From: UBA5232 sp964557565
Lineage (GTDB): Bacteria > Patescibacteriota > Dojkabacteria > SC72
DNA length: 60,929 nucleotides
Direction of reading: 5' to 3'
NCBI GenBank assembly: GCA_964557565.1
Contig: CAZLAH010000002.1
Coordinates: forward strand, 1 to 60,929
In this document: one piece after another, positions 32,695-41,855 of the stretch
Numbering within the stretch: the first letter of the stretch is position 1
Layout: every line of letters starts with the position of its first letter
Position numbers and translations under genes: made by a program
Notes under the pieces: model-generated
The model's input: only the letters and a program-made list of their open reading frames with translations
What the model was told of the DNA's origin: nothing
Databases searched by the model: none

Positions 32695-35133
32695 TTATTT
32701 ACCCATCACACGTAATGCTTCTACAGCATCACTAAGCATCTGAGAGTAAAGACCGTAACCGACAGAGTTAATTGTTCCAGATTGATTACTACCAAGAATA
32801 TCTCCTGCACCTCGTATTTCCAAATCTTTGTTCGAGAGAAGAAAACCTGAGCCCAATTCTTCAGACTCCTTTATAGCTTCAAGTCTCAAAATGGCATCTC
32901 CTTTTAGATTATTGTAAAAGAAATGTGCATATGCCTGTTTTTCAGATCTCCCTATTCTACCCCTTATTTGGTACATCTGAGAAAGACCTAATCTAGTAGA
33001 ATCATCTATTATTAATGTATTTACATTGGGAATATCTAATCCATTTTCAATTATTGTGGTACAAAGGAGAATATCGATATCTCCATTGATGAAATTAGTC
33101 ATAGTCTTGTACAAAAGTTGCACACCCATCTGCCCATGAGCAATTTCTATACTCTTCTCTGGGAAAAGTTCCTTCAGTTTTTCATATACAGACTTAATTG
33201 TAGACACCCTATTATGCAAGAAGTAAACCTGCCCTTTTCTAGAAAGCTCTTTCTCTATGGCCTCTTTTACCTTCTCCCAACTAAATTCATTGAAGTAATT
33301 AGCTACTTCTTTCCGACCTAAAGGAGGAGTAGCAAGTACAGAAATATCCCTAATTCCTACCAATGCCATACTCAATGTCCTAGGTATTGGTGTTGCCGTT
33401 AAAGACAAAACATTACTTCCAACCCTACTTTCCTTTATCTTTTCCTTTTGTTTAACTCCGAATTTTTGCTCCTCATCAATAACTAACAATCCTATGTTCT
33501 TAAATGATATTTCATCATTAAGAAGAGCATGCGTTCCTACTACAATATCTATAGTACCATTCCTCAAACCTTTCATTACTTCTCCCCTATCTTCATTAGA
33601 AGAAAATCTAGAAATACTAGATATTGTAAACGGATATTCTTTAAATCTCTTTCTCAATGTAGCAAGATGTTGCTGAACCAAGACTGTCGTAGGAGCTAAC
33701 AGTGCTACTTGAAAACCCTCATTCACTGTAGCAAACATTGCCCTCATAGCTATCTCTGTTTTTCCATATCCAACATCTCCCACAAGTAACCTATCCATTG
33801 GTTTAGATCTCTTCAGATCAGCAATTATCTGTTGGGTAGCAAGTATCTGATCATCTGTATCTTTAAATTCAAATTTCTCAACAAATCTAGATATCTCCTC
33901 TAGAGAATCTTGAGATGATATTATTGGTTCTCTTTTAGCTATTTCTCTAAGTGCGTAAAGTTGGAGTAACTCTTTCGCAATATCCTCTGCTTTTTCTTTT
34001 GCTTTCTTAGATATACGACTCCAAACACCACTATTTAAACCTGTAAGTTTTGGTTTACCCTTTCCTGCTCCTACATACTTTGTAAGCTTCTCAGAGGCAC
34101 TCAGAGGTACATACAGCTTATCTTTGCCTGCATATGCTATCTCTATGTAGTAACCATTCTCTCGCTTCTGAATATCTACATATTTTCCAATACCATGGTC
34201 CTCATGAACTATATAATCCCCAGGTATTATCTTCTTAAGTATTTCGACAGATCCCGGATCTATCTTAAGGTTTTTTTCTTGATATATGGAAAGATCTACC
34301 TCACCAAGAATTTCCAAATCTGTCAATACAAGTACTTTGGAAACTGTAGATACAAAACCCTTATTTATGTATTTAAATATTCCACCATCTTTCACAAACA
34401 CCTTTTCTATATACTTACCGTAAACAGATTCCGCGATCTCCTCATACCTGTCTATATTGTTTGTAACGTACAAAACCTTGTATTTTCTACTCCTGTAATT
34501 ACCAATGATTTCCAAAACTACTCTCTGTGATACATAGCTATCTATATTTGGAATTCTTCTTATACCGATATCTACAGCTTCATTCTCAGAACCTAAGTTC
34601 GGTTCCAAAACAAGATTCAAGCTATCCTTGCTGTTCTCATTTCCCACTAGAAGATCTGAAGAATTACTTAAAAATATTTTCTCTTCTAAGCTTCCTACTT
34701 TCTTCCTACTAGATGGATCTACAATATCAATATATTCAATCTTGTCACCAAACAAACTCATCCTTACAATGTTGTTCATACTAAACGGCCATATGATGAC
34801 GACATCTCCAAGAACAGAAATCTCACCTTCAGCCCATACTCTTTCGGTTTTTACATAGCCCATATCCAAGAATTTTTGTATATCAAAAGAAGAATCTACA
34901 GAAAGCCTGGTGCTTTCATTCTTGATATCTCCATCTTTGTTTTTAAACAGCCAAACAGACTTGTTCAGAATATTCCCAAGTATTTCTACAGAAAGTTCAT
35001 AGTATTCGGGATCTATACCTCTTATTCTTTTTTTTTCGATTATCTCCTTTTCTAATTTTTCACTACCTAAACAGAGAGAAGAAAGAAAATCTTTAATATT
35101 AGTATTCATATGTATCGCTATTTTATCAATCAT
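32695..35133 (-). CDS. mfd: Transcription-repair coupling factor Mfd, reduced form
   Basis: Mfd removes stalled RNA polymerase and recruits repair. The RNA polymerase-interaction domain (PGDYIVHEDHGIGKYVDI) and the RecG-like helicase are complete: LLVGDVGYGKTEIAMRA, VIDEEQKFG, LSLTATPIPRTLSMA, TTIIENGLDIPN and QIRGRIGRS. At 812 residues it is far shorter than the roughly 1,150 of E. coli: the UvrB-like N-terminal part is reduced and the chain ends right after the helicase (YGLYSQMLSDAVEAL), so the C-terminal autoinhibitory domain is absent. The start could be the ATG at 35133 or 35109. Confidence 0.93.
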   Translation of the reverse strand: MIDKIAIHMNTNIKDFLSSLCLGSEKLEKEIIEKKRIRGIDPEYYELSVEILGNILNKSVWLFKNKDGDIKNESTRLSVDSSFDIQKFLDMGYVKTERVWAEGEISVLGDVVIIWPFSMNNIVRMSLFGDKIEYIDIVDPSSRKKVGSLEEKIFLSNSSDLLVGNENSKDSLNLVLEPNLGSENEAVDIGIRRIPNIDSYVSQRVVLEIIGNYRSRKYKVLYVTNNIDRYEEIAESVYGKYIEKVFVKDGGIFKYINKGFVSTVSKVLVLTDLEILGEVDLSIYQEKNLKIDPGSVEILKKIIPGDYIVHEDHGIGKYVDIQKRENGYYIEIAYAGKDKLYVPLSASEKLTKYVGAGKGKPKLTGLNSGVWSRISKKAKEKAEDIAKELLQLYALREIAKREPIISSQDSLEEISRFVEKFEFKDTDDQILATQQIIADLKRSKPMDRLLVGDVGYGKTEIAMRAMFATVNEGFQVALLAPTTVLVQQHLATLRKRFKEYPFTISSISRFSSNEDRGEVMKGLRNGTIDIVVGTHALLNDEISFKNIGLLVIDEEQKFGVKQKEKIKESRVGSNVLSLTATPIPRTLSMALVGIRDISVLATPPLGRKEVANYFNEFSWEKVKEAIEKELSRKGQVYFLHNRVSTIKSVYEKLKELFPEKSIEIAHGQMGVQLLYKTMTNFINGDIDILLCTTIIENGLDIPNVNTLIIDDSTRLGLSQMYQIRGRIGRSEKQAYAHFFYNNLKGDAILRLEAIKESEELGSGFLLSNKDLEIRGAGDILGSNQSGTINSVGYGLYSQMLSDAVEALRVMGK

Positions 35134-35178
35134 TCGAAAATATGTATAATGGTTGAATAATTTGAAGACAACAGGAAT

Positions 35179-36405
35179 ATGTTTTTAGCACATGCTCCCT
35201 TCTCATACCTGGGGAATGAGATATTACAAAGAAAAGCAATCAAGAAATTAAAGAGTGAAGAACAAATTATGGTTGGACTTTTTGCTCTTTTCTTTGGGAT
35301 ATTGCCTGATTTCGATATGTTTGTATTAACTTTTTTACATATACCTACATTTTTGCACCATGACGTAATATCACATACACCAATATTCTACATAGTAATA
35401 TGGGCAGTATTAAGGGTTTTGATTAAACCAGTATCAACACTTTTAAACAAGAAAATTACAAAGGTATTACACAACGAGTTGCTATGTATATTGGTAGACA
35501 CTTTTTTAATCGCTACATTGCTACATATTTTTGCAGATCTTCTTACAACAGATATTATGCTCTTTTACCCTCTTTCTGATATTCGATTTACTGTTTTCAA
35601 ATATCTCCTAGAGCCAAATCTTTTTGCAGGATATACTCTCAGTCCGCTATTTGCGATGGAGCTTGTTGTACTTTCTCTTTTTGTAACTACAATTTACAAG
35701 AAATATTTAGCAGAGAGTTTAGTGATTTCTATACTTACAAAGGCATTTGTAGGAATAGCTTCTGTGTATTTGATATTTTCCATATATATGAATTTAAATA
35801 CATACAACAGTAGCTACCTCTACGATTCTGCGGGAAAGATTAATTACGATTTAGATTACGATTCCATCGTGGATCATTCAGATGCACAGATACATGGTGT
35901 AGAGAATATTTTAAATATTTCCTCTGTACAGCTATTTGACGAAGCTTTAGAAGTTGTAAACACACAGAAATGGACTGGAAACAAAGATGGAAACATTATC
36001 GAGAAGATGAAATATCAATATGGTGGGTTAAGTTCTTACAGATTGATATCACAGGTTTACTATGATTTACACCTACCTATTGAGGCTGTTTTAAGTAACT
36101 ACTACATACAAAGTAACAGTTTGAATGAGTATGTATCAGATTTGAAATACAGTGATGTTCTTCTTGAGTATCTAAGTGAGAAGGATCTTATGTTAGAACT
36201 AAATTTAGATTCCAATCCAGGTATTCCAAGAGGAAAACTCATATTCTTTTTAAATGAAGACGGAAGTATCGCTAACTTGGGAATTACATTGGAAAGTAAC
36301 TATATAGCTACGATATTGGATACTGATGAATATGTTACTATGCATTCATACTTGGAAATGAGAGAGGTGTACAAAGATATATCAGCAATATATATATCAA
36401 AGTAG
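35179..36405 (+). CDS. YdjM-like membrane-bound hydrolase family protein
   Basis: A 408-residue membrane protein. The N-terminal 220 residues resemble the LexA-binding, membrane-bound metal-dependent hydrolase family (YdjM type): MFLAHAPFSYLGN at the start, GILPDFDM, HHDVISHTP and HIFADLLTTD provide conserved His and Asp residues between about six helices. The last 190 residues form a separate extracytoplasmic domain of unknown type. It is divergent from mfd with a TATAAT about 30 bases upstream. The substrate is unknown. Confidence 0.72.
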   Translation: MFLAHAPFSYLGNEILQRKAIKKLKSEEQIMVGLFALFFGILPDFDMFVLTFLHIPTFLHHDVISHTPIFYIVIWAVLRVLIKPVSTLLNKKITKVLHNELLCILVDTFLIATLLHIFADLLTTDIMLFYPLSDIRFTVFKYLLEPNLFAGYTLSPLFAMELVVLSLFVTTIYKKYLAESLVISILTKAFVGIASVYLIFSIYMNLNTYNSSYLYDSAGKINYDLDYDSIVDHSDAQIHGVENILNISSVQLFDEALEVVNTQKWTGNKDGNIIEKMKYQYGGLSSYRLISQVYYDLHLPIEAVLSNYYIQSNSLNEYVSDLKYSDVLLEYLSEKDLMLELNLDSNPGIPRGKLIFFLNEDGSIANLGITLESNYIATILDTDEYVTMHSYLEMREVYKDISAIYISK

Positions 36406-36960
36406 TATCTCTGAAAGAATCGATTTAACAGCATCTTCTACAACTTCCTCAAGGATTTCTTTCTCCTCTTTTGAGAAATTCATCAATACATAGTCTTCTC
36501 CTGGGATATTTTTCTCTCCTCTGTTCTCAATCCCTATTCTAACTCTTTTGAAATTGGCTGTATTTAACCTTTCTTCTACATTCTTGACTCCATTATGTCC
36601 TTGTGGAGATTTACCTATCTGTATTTTAAATTTACCAAAAGGAAGATCTAAATCATCGTGTACTAGAACAAGATTGTTTTCTAAATTCTCTATCTCGAAC
36701 TTCTTTACAACTTTTGCTACTGCTTCTCCAGATTTGTTCATGTATGTAAGCGGTTTTTGGAGAACTGCAATTATCCTAGATCCTTGTTTTACAAAGCTTA
36801 ACTCAGATTTAAAAGTATCCTCTTTACACCACTCTGTTGCATATATATCACCTTGGAAAAGGAATTTCTCTCTTAATCTATCTACAAAAACAAAACCAAC
36901 ATTGTGGCGAGTATTGCTATATATTTTCTCTGGATTTCCCAGACCTGCTATTAATTTCAT
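36397..36960 (-). CDS. pth: Peptidyl-tRNA hydrolase
   Basis: It releases tRNA from prematurely dropped peptidyl-tRNA. The 187-residue protein has GLGNPEKIYSNTRHNVGF (catalytic His), KPLTYMNKSGEAV, HDDLDLPFGKF and GHNGVKNVEERL. It overlaps ybeY by 44 bases and the convergent hydrolase gene by 9 bases. Confidence 0.96.
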   Translation of the reverse strand: MKLIAGLGNPEKIYSNTRHNVGFVFVDRLREKFLFQGDIYATEWCKEDTFKSELSFVKQGSRIIAVLQKPLTYMNKSGEAVAKVVKKFEIENLENNLVLVHDDLDLPFGKFKIQIGKSPQGHNGVKNVEERLNTANFKRVRIGIENRGEKNIPGEDYVLMNFSKEEKEILEEVVEDAVKSILSEILL

Positions 36961-37378
36961 TTAATATATTCTGCAATATATTCTCCTGTTTTACAAACAT
37001 GTTCTCTTTAGAGATATTTTCTTTTGTAAATTCAAGAGTATGATCTTCACCAAGTATATGCAAAATACCATGTACTATGTCTCTTACTATTTCCTCTTCA
37101 TCATATTCCAATTTGACGAATTCGGGGCAAATATATACTTCCCCTAAAAGAGGCTCTGCATCAAGGAGAAAAGATAACACATCCGTAACAGAATCCTTCT
37201 TTCTGAAATCCCTATTTAGTTCCTGTATATACTTCTTTGAAACAAAGATTATACTCAAGCTTGAAATATTGTATACGGAAAATTCTTTAAGCAATGATTC
37301 CTTTAGCGTTTTTGTTGAGAAAGAGATATTAGGAAAAGATTCCTTTAGTATTTCCCAATTATGTATCTCTAATTTCAT
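36917..37378 (-). CDS. ybeY: Endoribonuclease YbeY
   Basis: A metal-dependent RNase for 16S rRNA 3' end maturation and rRNA quality control. The 153-residue protein keeps the metal motif HGILHILGEDHT (three His), and a strand RDFRKKDSVTDVLSFL typical of the family. It lies one base after yqeY and overlaps pth, so yqeY-ybeY-pth is one unit. Confidence 0.95.
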   Translation of the reverse strand: MKLEIHNWEILKESFPNISFSTKTLKESLLKEFSVYNISSLSIIFVSKKYIQELNRDFRKKDSVTDVLSFLLDAEPLLGEVYICPEFVKLEYDEEEIVRDIVHGILHILGEDHTLEFTKENISKENMFVKQENILQNILNEINSRSGKSRENI

Positions 37379-37379
37379 C

Positions 37380-37823
37380 CTAGCTAAGAAGAGTATCTAC
37401 AACTGATTTAACCATATTACCATCTGTCTTGCCCCCTATTTCTTTCATAACTGCACCCATTAATCTTCCCATATCTCTTTTGTCTTTGATATCCAATTCA
37501 GCGATCTTACCTTTTACAAATGTTTTTACTTCTTCTTCAGACATCAATTCTGGGAGATATGCCTCTAATACTTCTAACTGAACCTTCTCTCTTGAAACAA
37601 GATCATCTCTACCCATTTTCTCAAACTGATCTATGGAATCTTTAACCTTCTTAACTTCTTTTCTAAGAATCTTTTCAACATCTGAATCTTCTAGAGTTTT
37701 ACCTACTTCAATTTCGTAGTTTTTTGCTGAAGCTAATACCATCTTGAGGATATCTGATCTCTCAGTTTTACCCTCCTTAGTAGCTAAAAACATATCCTTC
37801 CTTATATCATCTAAAAAAGACAT
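37380..37823 (-). CDS. yqeY: GatB/YqeY domain protein
   Basis: A 147-residue protein of the YqeY family, related to the tail domain of amidotransferase subunit GatB and probably a tRNA-binding accessory. Motifs are DDIRKDMFLATKEGKTERSDILKM at the start and DKRDMGRLMGAVMKEIGGKTDGNMV near the end. I use the ATG at 37823; the upstream TTG is less likely. rpsU precedes it by 18 bases, the conserved rpsU-yqeY pair. Confidence 0.92.
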   Translation of the reverse strand: MSFLDDIRKDMFLATKEGKTERSDILKMVLASAKNYEIEVGKTLEDSDVEKILRKEVKKVKDSIDQFEKMGRDDLVSREKVQLEVLEAYLPELMSEEEVKTFVKGKIAELDIKDKRDMGRLMGAVMKEIGGKTDGNMVKSVVDTLLS

Positions 37824-37841
37824 AGTTAGAAATGACAAAAA

Positions 37842-38042
37842 TTATTTAGCTCTTCGTGCTGCAGTTCTTCTTCTTCTCTTCATCTTAGCCCACTCTTTCC
37901 TTTTTGCAATTTTCAAGTCTGCTTCTCTTACTCTAAAAGCTTTACTTCTGTAAGTTTCAAGAATCTTTTCTCTCAAAACTTCTCTATGAAGTCTTTTTAA
38001 AGCACTGTCTATATTTTCGTTAGAATGTACAATTACTGACAT
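37842..38042 (-). CDS. rpsU: Ribosomal protein bS21
   Basis: Small-subunit protein S21, involved in start-site base pairing. The 66-residue protein is highly basic with NIDSALKRLHREV and a tail RRRRTAARRAK. It has one of the few canonical housekeeping Shine-Dalgarno sites in the window (AAAGGAGG, seven bases before the ATG). Confidence 0.95.
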   Translation of the reverse strand: MSVIVHSNENIDSALKRLHREVLREKILETYRSKAFRVREADLKIAKRKEWAKMKRRRRTAARRAK

Positions 38043-38076
38043 TTTACCTCCTTTAAATTAATAATTACGCAAGGTG

Positions 38077-38085
38077 ATTATATCA
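38077..38085 (-). promoter_or_regulatory. Extended -10 promoter of rpsU
   Basis: TGATATAAT on the minus strand about 35 bases before the rpsU start; the box is embedded in a short inverted repeat (GGTG...CACC). Confidence 0.6.
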
Positions 38086-38108
38086 CACCTTTCCAATCAT
38101 TTACTACA

Positions 38109-39251
38109 CTAAGAGAACATATTTTTAATACTTTCTATATTCACAATATCTTTTATCATTATGAAGAGTATTAGAGCCATTAGAAGGAAGAAGCTAATAT
38201 TTATTATAGCGGATTCTACTTTTTCATCTAAGTCTTTCCTGAATATTGCTTCTACAAGAAGAATCACTACTCTGCCACCATCCAATGCAGGTATTGGTAA
38301 TAGATTTACTATCGCTAATGAGAGAGAAAGGTCTGCTACCAAACTCATAAATGGTATTAAACCAAAATCTTTAAAGTAATCAATTACAAAATATATGCCT
38401 ATTGGTCCTGAAACTGAGTTAGAAAGCTCAGTATAGTCTCCTGTATCTTGTGCCGTGTTAATTATCTCTCCTAGCTTACTACCTATTAGTCTTAAAGTAT
38501 TAAGCAAGTGAGCTGGTCCAGCAAAAGGCTTCCCATCTTCGTACGAGAGTACTAAAAGATAGTTGTGTGCCAAAGAGATTCCTATTTTACCTTCCTCTGA
38601 TACTTTAACATTGTAATTACTACATTTGTCTTCAGAACAAATATTCAAAGTAGTAGTTTCTCCCTTGTATAAAGCTAATTTCTTACCTACCTCATCTGAG
38701 TATTCAATCTCCTCCCCTCCTATACTCTTTATACTTCCACTTGCAGGTAAATTTGCTTCTTTTGCACCACCTCCATCTATTACCTCTGCATATTCAACAT
38801 CCCCTCTTTTTTCTCTGTATACAGTTGCTCCAACAGGTTTGAACGATTCAAATTCTGTTCCAAGAACAAGTTTCCAACCAGAGTTACCAAGAACGATGTA
38901 GTAGAAAATAATTGCAAGAATGACATTCATAGTTACACCAGCTAGCATCACAAAAGCTTGCTGATATTTTGGTTTCTTTGAAAGATTCCCTTTTGAGTTA
39001 CTCTCATCTTTTTCTTCTCCAGGATCTCCATCTCCCAATATTTTTACAAAACCACCGAGAGGAAGCATTCTGATACTATACTCTGTACCTTTGTATTTCT
39101 TAGAAACAAGCTTTGGACCAAATCCTAATGCAAACTCAAATACTTTTGCTCCTACTAACTTAGCGACAACAAAATGTCCAAGCTCATGAACAAAGGTTAA
39201 AGTTCCTATTACCAGTATGAAGAGAAGAATATTTACAATTACAGAGAGCAT
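38109..39251 (-). CDS. rseP: RseP-like site-2 zinc metalloprotease with PDZ domain
   Basis: An intramembrane protease (M50) that cuts transmembrane segments, often of anti-sigma factors. The 380-residue protein has HELGHF in the first helix, a PDZ domain in the middle (SGSIKSIGGEEIEYSDEVG), and the third zinc ligand in NLLPIPALDGGRVV. It follows frr, as in many bacterial rpsB-tsf-frr clusters. A second, smaller M50 protease lies at 50223-50849. Confidence 0.94.
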   Translation of the reverse strand: MLSVIVNILLFILVIGTLTFVHELGHFVVAKLVGAKVFEFALGFGPKLVSKKYKGTEYSIRMLPLGGFVKILGDGDPGEEKDESNSKGNLSKKPKYQQAFVMLAGVTMNVILAIIFYYIVLGNSGWKLVLGTEFESFKPVGATVYREKRGDVEYAEVIDGGGAKEANLPASGSIKSIGGEEIEYSDEVGKKLALYKGETTTLNICSEDKCSNYNVKVSEEGKIGISLAHNYLLVLSYEDGKPFAGPAHLLNTLRLIGSKLGEIINTAQDTGDYTELSNSVSGPIGIYFVIDYFKDFGLIPFMSLVADLSLSLAIVNLLPIPALDGGRVVILLVEAIFRKDLDEKVESAIINISFFLLMALILFIMIKDIVNIESIKNMFS

Positions 39252-39267
39252 TCTATTAATATCAAAA

Positions 39268-39813
39268 TTATATCGTTAACAAATCTTTCTCTTTCTCTTC
39301 TCGGATATTCTCAATATTACTATTTGCTTCCTTGACCTCTTTCTCTACCTCTTCCCTCAACCTATCAGCTTCATCTTCGGAGAAACCACCCTTTTGAATC
39401 TCATCTATCTCTTTCATATATTTCTGTCTTACCTGCCTTACTGCTACTCTTCCATCCTCAATTCTTTCTTTCATAACCTTTACATACTCTTTTCTTCTCT
39501 CTTCTGTTAAATCAGGGATCTTTACAATTACACGATCACCTTCTGTTACAGGAGAAAAACCTAGATTAGCAACACTAATACCTTTAGAAATGTTTTCTAA
39601 AATACTCTTATCCCAAGGTTGAATACTTATACTTTTTGCATCCAAAGCATTTATGGAAGCAATGTTTTTAATTGGGGACATAGTACCATATGCATTTATC
39701 AAGACTTCCTCAACTAACTCAGGAGTAGCTCTACCAGTACGTATTTGAGAAAGATCCTCTTGTAAATGAGAGATACACTTAGAAATATCTATCTTAAATT
39801 GATCTAAATCCAT
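39268..39813 (-). CDS. frr: Ribosome recycling factor
   Basis: It splits post-termination ribosomes with EF-G. The 181-residue protein has the hallmark RTGRATPELVEEV, PWDKSILENISKGI, NLGFSPVTEGDRVIVKIPDLTEERRKEYVK and long helices at both ends. It lies 53 bases after tsf; pyrH, which often stands between the two, is missing here. Confidence 0.96.
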   Translation of the reverse strand: MDLDQFKIDISKCISHLQEDLSQIRTGRATPELVEEVLINAYGTMSPIKNIASINALDAKSISIQPWDKSILENISKGISVANLGFSPVTEGDRVIVKIPDLTEERRKEYVKVMKERIEDGRVAVRQVRQKYMKEIDEIQKGGFSEDEADRLREEVEKEVKEANSNIENIREEKEKDLLTI

Positions 39814-39866
39814 TTTAAACAGATTAAAGATTATTAAGATATTCTATATCACCTTGAAAATATTGT

Positions 39867-40583
39867 CTACTTCTTGCCTAATTCCCAAACGAGTATTCTA
39901 GACACTTCTATTGGCTCACCCATTTTTTGAATTGTCTCGTCTAGAAGAGCTTTTATCGTTTTGGATTCATCCTTAAACCATTTCTGCTCAAGTAAACACT
40001 TCTCTGCGAAATATTTACTTAATTTACCTTCCACTATTTTATCCATTATTTCTTTTGGTTTGTTCTCACTCTCTGCTTCTTTTACGAATATCTCTTTTAA
40101 TTTGGCAGTATCTTCTTCAGAAAGAGATTCTTTAGATACATATTCAGGTTTCATTGCAGCAACTTGTAGAGCAAGCTCATGTGCAAATTTTCTAAAATCT
40201 TCGTTTCTAGCAACAAAATCAGTCTTACATACAACCTCTACTAAAGCTACCAATCTCTGCTCACTACCGTGTATATATACATCAATTACACCCTCTTTCT
40301 TTCCCTCATCACTTGGCTCTATTGGCTCATCCCATCCTCTTTCTTTTATTATTTCTACTGCTTTTTCGAAATCTTTCTCTGCTTCTTCAAAAGCTATCTT
40401 ACACAACCCTATTTTAGCTCCTGTTAAATTTCGAAGTCTTCCAATCACATCACTTCTTTCATTGATATATTCAGTAGCTTTTGCCATATCACCATCTGAT
40501 TTCTGTAATGCTTCTTTACAAAGAGCCATGCCTGCAGATGTTTTAGCTCTTAATGCTTTTATATCATCAATAGTTATACTCAT
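39867..40583 (-). CDS. tsf: Elongation factor Ts with duplicated UBA-like domain
   Basis: The nucleotide exchange factor for EF-Tu. The 238-residue protein begins with a UBA domain (about 3-44, RAKTSAGMALCKEALQKSDGD) followed directly by a second UBA-like segment (about 48-86, NLTGAKIGLCKIAFEEAEKD and the same helix rhythm), then one core domain with CKTDFVARNEDF. Normal EF-Ts has one UBA and a two-part core, so the second copy and the shortened core are unusual. It is 18 bases after rpsB. Confidence 0.92.
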   Translation of the reverse strand: MSITIDDIKALRAKTSAGMALCKEALQKSDGDMAKATEYINERSDVIGRLRNLTGAKIGLCKIAFEEAEKDFEKAVEIIKERGWDEPIEPSDEGKKEGVIDVYIHGSEQRLVALVEVVCKTDFVARNEDFRKFAHELALQVAAMKPEYVSKESLSEEDTAKLKEIFVKEAESENKPKEIMDKIVEGKLSKYFAEKCLLEQKWFKDESKTIKALLDETIQKMGEPIEVSRILVWELGKK

Positions 40584-40601
40584 CTTCTTTGTATCCTAAA
40601 A

Positions 40602-41738
40602 TTATTTTACAGCCTTCAATATTTCGTCTACTGCTTTTGCACCAATACCTTTTACAGAAAGTAATTCCTCTTTAGGAGTACTCTTTATCTTTGAGATTGT
40701 ATCTAAACCAGCATCTCCCAAAGCTTTTACAACTCTTGCAGAAAGACCTAATTCTTCAACACCTTTACTGTCTGCTTCTTGTTTTGCTTTCTCTGCAGCC
40801 TCTATCTCAGCATTAATATCTTTTTCCTTTTTTACAACTCTAACAACAGAGCTTGTACTCTCAGCTTGCACCTTTCCTTCTCTAAGTGATTTCATTCTTT
40901 CTCTTTCTTCATTTACCATTCTTGCTACTCTTTCCTTCTCATCTGCGAAATCTTTAGAAAGTTTACTTAACATTGCTTCATGAGCATTTCTTAAAGATAC
41001 AACAGAAAGAGATTTTGGTGACTTACCAACAACATCTCCCAAAATATTTGCAAAAAGAGAAATACTCTTCAAAGAGTCATCATTAGCAGGAATTGGGAAA
41101 TCTACTAAATCAGGATTACAGTTTGTATCTAGCAATGCTACTACAGGAATACCTGCAACTTTTGCTTCCTTTATTGTATTTTCTTCTACCTTAGTATCTA
41201 CAACTATCATTACTTCAGGAAGTTTATCCATGAATTTGATACCTTGATATATTCTATTCAACCTCTCAACATCTCTTTCCATTAACAAAACTTCTTTCTT
41301 AACCAATCCTTGTGCTCCTCTAGCCAACTGCTCTTCCATCTTTATTAATCCCTGAACACTCTTCTTTATAACTTCAAAATTAGTAAAAAGACCTCCAGGC
41401 CATCTTCTGTTAATGTAGAACATACCATTCTTTTCAGCAACAGACTGGACGATGGATGCTGCTTGTCCTTTAGTACCAACAATCAAAACATTTCCTCTCT
41501 CTGAATATTTAACTAACTCAGACAATGCATTCTCAAGAAGCTCTCTTGTCTTTACCAAGTCTATTATATGAATACCATTTCTTTCCTCATATATATATTT
41601 CTTCATACGTGGATTCCAAGCACTTTTTTTATGCCCAAAGTGAGATCCTGCTTGAAGCAATTCTATTAATTCTGGAATTTGAAAACTTTTGTTTTTAGTC
41701 TCTGTTTTCTCTAAGACTTCTTTTTGTACTTCTTTCAT
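40602..41738 (-). CDS. rpsB: Ribosomal protein uS2 with C-terminal helix-hairpin-helix tail
   Basis: Small-subunit protein S2. Residues of about 15-250 match the S2 family: GSHFGHKKSAWNPRMKKYIYEERNGIHIIDL, NRRWPGGLFTN and VALLDTNCNPDLVDFPIPANDDS. The chain continues for about 120 residues with a charged coiled stretch and ends in a helix-hairpin-helix domain (LSARVVKALGDAGLDTISKI, SVKGIGAKAVDEIL) that resembles the alpha-subunit C-terminal domain of RNA polymerase. It is the first gene of rpsB-tsf-frr-rseP and has a structured leader. Confidence 0.94.
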   Translation of the reverse strand: MKEVQKEVLEKTETKNKSFQIPELIELLQAGSHFGHKKSAWNPRMKKYIYEERNGIHIIDLVKTRELLENALSELVKYSERGNVLIVGTKGQAASIVQSVAEKNGMFYINRRWPGGLFTNFEVIKKSVQGLIKMEEQLARGAQGLVKKEVLLMERDVERLNRIYQGIKFMDKLPEVMIVVDTKVEENTIKEAKVAGIPVVALLDTNCNPDLVDFPIPANDDSLKSISLFANILGDVVGKSPKSLSVVSLRNAHEAMLSKLSKDFADEKERVARMVNEERERMKSLREGKVQAESTSSVVRVVKKEKDINAEIEAAEKAKQEADSKGVEELGLSARVVKALGDAGLDTISKIKSTPKEELLSVKGIGAKAVDEILKAVK

Positions 41739-41762
41739 TTTTATTTCCTTTCCTTTTTAAAA

Positions 41763-41804
41763 ATATCTTTGTAGGACTATTGTCCAGGATTGGCACAAAG
41801 ATAT
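41763..41804 (-). promoter_or_regulatory. Leader hairpin of rpsB
   Basis: On the minus strand perfect arms ATATCTTTGT (41804-41795) and ACAAAGATAT (41772-41763) enclose a second hairpin GGAC/GTCC. The stem is followed by UUUUU and then the AAAGGAAAGGA ribosome-binding region. It could act as an S2 autoregulation or attenuation site. Confidence 0.55.
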
Positions 41805-41826
41805 ATGAGATTAAATAACTGTAGGG

Positions 41827-41855
41827 ATTATACATACTTTACAGCTATACTTCAA
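41827..41855 (-). promoter_or_regulatory. Promoter of the rpsB operon
   Basis: Minus strand TTGAAG (41855-41850), 17 bases, TATAAT (41832-41827). The -35 box overlaps the last codons of radC. The leader is about 80 bases. Confidence 0.75.
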
